DNA of 8,400 bases. Origin: an uncultured Clostridia bacterium (lineage in GTDB: Bacteria > Bacillota > Clostridia > Oscillospirales > Ruminococcaceae). Position numbers and translations under genes: made by a program. Positions 5,223-8,400 of the stretch are shown in pieces; positions within the stretch are counted from its first letter, which is position 1, and every line of letters begins with the position of its first letter. The DNA lies in NCBI GenBank assembly GCA_947628385.1, contig CANQZS010000068.1, forward strand, positions 1 to 8,400, in the 5' to 3' direction. The notes under the pieces are model-generated. The model saw only the letters and a program-made list of their open reading frames with translations. It made no database searches and was not told where the DNA came from.

Positions 5223-6461
5223 ATGAAAAGAGTAGTTATAACCGGTATGGGCGTAGTCTCTCCGGTAGGAAATTCCATAGACGAGCTATGGAACAGCCTT
5301 AAAGCCGGAAAGCACGGCTTCGGATATATTGACGATATTACAGGCGGCGACTTTGAAGTCAAGATCGCCGCAAGAGCAAAGGATTTTTCCTGTGAGGGCT
5401 ATGCGGATAAAAAGGAGATCCGCAGAATGGATCGTTTTACGCAGTTTTCGGTATTTGCCGCAAAGAACGCTCTTGCTGACTGCGGCACGGATTTCAAGGA
5501 CGTTGACCCGTTCAGGGCGGGAGTTATTTTCGGCGTCGGTATCGGCGGTCTTAACCTGACTCTTCAGGAGCATGACAAATTCCTTGAAAAAGGACCGGAC
5601 AGGATCTCGGTATTCTACGTGCCTATGATGATCGGGAATATGGCTGCGGGCACCATCGCTATGCAGACAGGCTTCAAGGGCGATAATTACTGCACTACCA
5701 CTGCCTGCGCTTCATCGGCTCATGCCATAGGCGAAGCATTCAGAAAGATAAAGGACGGCTACCTTGACGTTTGTATCGCCGGCGGAGCGGAATCCTGCGT
5801 AGGAAAATTCGCTCTTGCAGGATTCAACAATATGAAAGCTCTTACCCGCTCGGACGACCTTGACAGGTGCTCCATACCCTTTGACGGCGAAAGGAACGGC
5901 TTCGTTCTCGGCGAGGGCTGCGGCGCGCTTATACTTGAAGAGCTTGAACACGCAAAAGCCCGCGGCGCAAAAATTTACGCCGAGATCGCCGGCTACGGCG
6001 CCACAGGCGACGCATATCACATGACAAGCCCCTCTCCCGAGGGAGACGCCGCCGCAAGAGGAATGGTGAACGCTTACACGGAAGCCGGTCTTACTGCGGA
6101 GGATATAGATTATATAAACGCTCACGGCACTTCTACCGGTCTTAACGACAAGTACGAGACCATTGCAATAAAGAAAGCTCTGGGCGAGGAAAAGGCTCAC
6201 AGAGTAGCTATAAATTCCACAAAATCCATGACGGGTCACCTGCTCGGCGCAGCCGGCGCGGTGGAAGCTATCGTTACCGCGCTTTCGGTAAAGAACGATT
6301 ACGTTCACAGAACGATCGGATACAAAACTCCCGATCCCGAATGCGACCTTGACTACTGCACGGAAAGCGGACGGGAAATGCCCGTAAACGCTGCTCTTTC
6401 CAACAGTCTCGGATTCGGCGGGCATAACGCCACGCTTTGCATAGTAAAATACAAAGACTGA
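5223..6461 (+). CDS. fabF: 3-oxoacyl-ACP synthase II
   Basis: FabF elongates acyl-ACP by condensing it with malonyl-ACP. The 412-residue protein has the Cys-His-His triad at Cys162 (TTTACASSAHAIG), His301 (INAHGTSTGLND) and His339 (NSTKSMTGHLLGAAGA), with Lys334 in the last motif and GFGGHNAT at the C-terminus. ATG5223 gives the normal family start MKRVVITGMGVVSPVG. AAAGGA lies at 5204-5209, a somewhat long 13 bases upstream. An upstream GTG5187 overlaps the fabG stop and would add 12 unrelated residues, so it was not used. In many Firmicutes clusters acpP lies nearby; here fabF follows fabG after only 32 bases with no room for it. Confidence 0.96.
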   Translation: MKRVVITGMGVVSPVGNSIDELWNSLKAGKHGFGYIDDITGGDFEVKIAARAKDFSCEGYADKKEIRRMDRFTQFSVFAAKNALADCGTDFKDVDPFRAGVIFGVGIGGLNLTLQEHDKFLEKGPDRISVFYVPMMIGNMAAGTIAMQTGFKGDNYCTTTACASSAHAIGEAFRKIKDGYLDVCIAGGAESCVGKFALAGFNNMKALTRSDDLDRCSIPFDGERNGFVLGEGCGALILEELEHAKARGAKIYAEIAGYGATGDAYHMTSPSPEGDAAARGMVNAYTEAGLTAEDIDYINAHGTSTGLNDKYETIAIKKALGEEKAHRVAINSTKSMTGHLLGAAGAVEAIVTALSVKNDYVHRTIGYKTPDPECDLDYCTESGREMPVNAALSNSLGFGGHNATLCIVKYKD

Positions 6462-6483
6462 TCTTTCGGAGGGATATAATAAA

Positions 6484-6951
6484 ATGAGCGATAAAATTCT
6501 GAATGTTGATCTTGACACCATTGCCAAGCTCGCGGACATCGTAAACGATAAGGAGCTTGGAGAGATAACCATTTCCGACGGCGAGGGAATGATAACCCTC
6601 AAGGGCAGAAAGTGTCCCCCTCCGCCGCCGATGGGAATGCCTATGCCTGCCATGCCCGCAGCGGCAAGCGCTCCCGCCGCCGAAGCAGGAGCTCCCTCAA
6701 AGACCGAGAGCTTCAGCGGGAATGTTGTAAGATCGCCTATAGTCGGTACATTCTATGCCGCGTCCGCTCCGGATAAGCCGCCCTTTGTAACGGTGGGACA
6801 GCAGGTCAAAAAGGGCGACGTGGTAATGATAATCGAATCAATGAAGCTCATGAACGAGGTGCAAAGCGATTTCGACGGCGTTGTTGCCGAGATCCTCGTT
6901 AAAAACGGCGAGGCTGTGGAGTACGATCAGCCTGTTATGATAATAAAATAA
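6484..6951 (+). CDS. accB: Biotin carboxyl carrier protein of acetyl-CoA carboxylase
   Basis: AccB carries the carboxylated biotin between biotin carboxylase and the carboxyltransferase that makes malonyl-CoA. The protein has 155 residues. A small N-terminal region (1-43) is followed by a flexible Pro/Ala/Met linker (about 45-72, including five prolines in a row) and the biotinyl domain from about 78 to the end. Lys121 in IIESMKLMNEV is the expected biotin site, and VVRSPIVGTFY and NGEAVEYDQPVMIIK are typical of the domain. CGGAGGG at 6467-6473 precedes ATG6484 by ten bases. The gene starts 22 bases after fabF, and its stop codon overlaps the fabZ ribosome binding site, so it is clearly in the same operon. 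Confidence 0.95.
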   Translation: MSDKILNVDLDTIAKLADIVNDKELGEITISDGEGMITLKGRKCPPPPPMGMPMPAMPAAASAPAAEAGAPSKTESFSGNVVRSPIVGTFYAASAPDKPPFVTVGQQVKKGDVVMIIESMKLMNEVQSDFDGVVAEILVKNGEAVEYDQPVMIIK

Positions 6952-6964
6952 GGAGGATACTTTC

Positions 6965-7393
6965 ATGGCTGTAATGGATAAGGAACAGATCAAGGAGATC
7001 ATTCCCCATAGAGATCCGTTTCTGCTGATAGATTCTATTGAGGAAATGGACGTGGGAAAACGCGTTGTAGCGTCCAAATATATGTCTCCGGACGAATTCT
7101 GGTTCAAGGGACATTTTCCGGACTATCCGGTAGTTCCGGGCGTTCTCATGCTGGAAATGTGCGCTCAGGCGGGAGCCGTGGCAATGCTCGCTCTTCCCGA
7201 AAACAAGGGAAAGATAGGCTTTTTCGGCGGCGTTAAGGAAGCTAAGTTCCGCCGTCAGGTAGTTCCCGGAGACACGCTCCGCATAGAGGTCGAGATCGTC
7301 AAGGTCAAGGGTCCCGTAGGCATAGGAAAGGCTATTGCCACTGTAAACGGCGAAAAAGCCGTTTCGGCGGAGATCTCGTTTGCTATAAAATAG
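6965..7393 (+). CDS. fabZ: 3-hydroxyacyl-ACP dehydratase
   Basis: FabZ removes water from 3-hydroxyacyl-ACP to give trans-2-enoyl-ACP. The 142-residue single hotdog-fold protein has the catalytic His50 in FKGHFPDYPVVPGV and Glu64 in LMLEMCAQAG. IIPHRDPFLLID near the N-terminus and the FGGVKEAKFRRQVVPGD strand are typical FabZ. AGGAGG at 6951-6956 lies eight bases before ATG6965 and overlaps the accB stop. Length and motifs fit FabZ rather than FabA, so no isomerase activity should be assumed. How this organism makes unsaturated chains is not visible here. Confidence 0.96.
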   Translation: MAVMDKEQIKEIIPHRDPFLLIDSIEEMDVGKRVVASKYMSPDEFWFKGHFPDYPVVPGVLMLEMCAQAGAVAMLALPENKGKIGFFGGVKEAKFRRQVVPGDTLRIEVEIVKVKGPVGIGKAIATVNGEKAVSAEISFAIK

Positions 7394-7395
7394 GC

Positions 7396-7490
7396 TTGAT
7401 AGTGTTGAGGATCAAAAATCGTATCACAGAACATACAATATCCGAAATATCTCAACACTCAGCCCTTAACTTTCAACTCCAATAAAGGGT
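7396..7490 (+). promoter_or_regulatory. Structured leader before accC
   Basis: The 105-base gap between fabZ and accC is the longest between genes of the plus-strand cluster. AGTGTTGAG (7401-7409) pairs exactly with CTCAACACT (7451-7459) across a 41-base loop. TTGAT (7396-7400) can pair with ATCAA (7411-7415). Close to accC, GCCCTT (7462-7467) can pair with AAGGGT (7485-7490, last pair G-U), covering part of the accC ribosome binding site. No T-run follows, so this is not a classic terminator. TACAAT at 7434-7439 lacks a good -35. Translational control of accC is an inference. Confidence 0.4.
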
Positions 7491-7498
7491 GGATCATA

Positions 7499-8400
7499 AT
7501 GTTTAAAAAGGTTCTTATTGCCAATCGCGGCGAAATTGCCGTAAGAGTCATAAGAGCATGCAGAGAGCTTGGTCTGAAAACCGTGGCAGTATTTTCGACC
7601 GCCGACAGAACGGCTCTCCATGCCCAGATCGCCGACGAAGCCGTCTGCATAGGAGGTCCTGCCACAAAGGACAGCTACCTTAACGAGCAGGCTATAATAG
7701 CCGCCTGTGAGATCACAGGCGCGGACGCCGTTCACCCGGGCTTCGGCTTTCTCTCTGAGAACGCCTCCTTTGCCCGCAACTGCGGACGGTGCGGGATAAC
7801 CTTTATAGGTCCCTCTCCGGAATCAATAGAAATGCTCGGAGATAAAGCCGCGGCTAAGTCCGCTATGAAAAAAGCGGGAGTTCCGGTCATTCCCGGCAGC
7901 GACGGCGCAGTGGGATCAATGGAGGAGGCTGCCGCTCTTGCGGAGGAGATAGGATTCCCCCTTATGGTAAAGGCGTCGGCAGGCGGCGGCGGACGCGGTA
8001 TACGTCTTGTGGGATCGCCTGACGACCTTGAAGCTCAGATAACCGCCGCAAAGCAGGAGGCTCTGAATTTCTTTGGCGACGACAGCATATATATGGAGAA
8101 ATTCATTATAAACCCAAAGCATATAGAATTCCAGATACTTGCGGATAAGCACGGGAACGTTATACATCTTGGCGAACGCGACTGCTCCATGCAGAGACGT
8201 AACCAGAAGGTCCTTGAGGAAAGTCCCTCGACCATTATGACTCCCATGCTGCGCGAAAAAATGGGCAGAGCTGCCGTAGCCGCCGCAAAGGTCTGCGGGT
8301 ATTATAATGCGGGAACGATAGAATTCCTTGTGGACGACAAGCAGAATTTTTATTTTATGGAAATGAACACGCGTATTCAGGTGGAACACCCAATTACCGA
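7499..8400 (+). CDS. accC: Biotin carboxylase subunit of acetyl-CoA carboxylase (5' part, cut by window end)
   Basis: AccC uses ATP and bicarbonate to carboxylate the biotin on AccB. About 300 codons are present and the frame is still open at the window end; the E. coli enzyme has 449 residues, so about a third is missing. Visible are FKKVLIANRGEIAVRVIRAC at the N-terminus, HPGFGFLSEN (79-88), Lys116 (GDKAAAKSAM), Lys158 with the ATP-grasp glycine loop ASAGGGGRG, Glu200 (YMEKF), HIEFQILAD, ERDCSMQRRNQK ending at Lys237, and Glu288, Asn290, Arg292 and Glu296 in MEMNTRIQVEHP. The start ATG7499 follows AAAGGGTGGA (7484-7493). Pyruvate carboxylase and related ATP-grasp proteins begin similarly, but accB and fabZ just upstream support AccC. 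Confidence 0.95.
   Translation, partial: MFKKVLIANRGEIAVRVIRACRELGLKTVAVFSTADRTALHAQIADEAVCIGGPATKDSYLNEQAIIAACEITGADAVHPGFGFLSENASFARNCGRCGITFIGPSPESIEMLGDKAAAKSAMKKAGVPVIPGSDGAVGSMEEAAALAEEIGFPLMVKASAGGGGRGIRLVGSPDDLEAQITAAKQEALNFFGDDSIYMEKFIINPKHIEFQILADKHGNVIHLGERDCSMQRRNQKVLEESPSTIMTPMLREKMGRAAVAAAKVCGYYNAGTIEFLVDDKQNFYFMEMNTRIQVEHPIT

Noticed and set aside
5712..6653. 313-codon minus-strand frame opposite fabF and accB
   Set aside because: It is opposite two genes with intact catalytic motifs. Long antisense frames are expected from this codon usage, and the translation looks like no protein family.
7396..7459. Pseudoknot formed by TTGAT/ATCAA with the 9-bp inverted repeat
   Set aside because: With no linker base between the first arms, a nine-pair second stem could not be spanned. 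The pairings are better read as alternatives.
1..8400. CRISPR array, tRNA, rRNA, transposase or phage gene
   Set aside because: No spaced direct repeats, cloverleaf, rRNA-like or integrase/transposase sequence was seen anywhere in the window.

Overview
The window reads as chromosomal DNA from a Gram-positive anaerobe of the Clostridia, most likely the Ruminococcus/Oscillospiraceae branch. The grounds are AAAGGAGG-type ribosome binding sites, frequent ATA and AGA codons beside moderately GC-rich coding sequence, TTG starts, and a type II fatty-acid synthesis cluster built like those of Firmicutes. The genus assignment is inference from style, not from a search.

Layout. Bases 1-231 hold no gene but carry five short hairpins packed into about 150 bases. 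A promoter at 232-260 then drives a two-gene unit: a short NfeD-type membrane protein with an OB fold, and a stomatin/prohibitin-type SPFH protein with a hendecad-repeat coiled coil. The unit ends at a strong GC hairpin terminator near 1776. A second palindrome follows directly and matches one of the hairpins at the window start base for base over 21 nt. fabD (malonyl-CoA:ACP transacylase) lies on the minus strand and converges on this terminator.

A ~230-base divergent region separates fabD from the plus-strand cluster fabH, an unrecognised two-helix membrane protein, fabG, fabF, accB, fabZ and accC (cut by the window end). This region holds a near-consensus promoter (TTGACA-17-TACAAT) whose -10 lies inside an 18-bp palindrome. 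Twelve bases of that palindrome recur 83 bp downstream, a good candidate operator for fatty-acid synthesis control.

How the genes work together. AccB and AccC are the biotin carrier and biotin carboxylase halves of acetyl-CoA carboxylase, which makes malonyl-CoA. FabD moves malonyl to ACP. FabH starts the chain, FabF elongates it, FabG reduces the 3-keto group and FabZ dehydrates. No acyl carrier protein gene, enoyl-ACP reductase, accD or accA is visible; accD/accA may follow accC outside the window. All catalytic residues I could check are present. The only notable change is His at the FabD position usually held by Gln.

I see no wholly new system. The points most worth a second look are the palindromic operator pair before fabH, the small membrane protein inside the fab cluster, the structured leader before accC, and the repeated palindromes.
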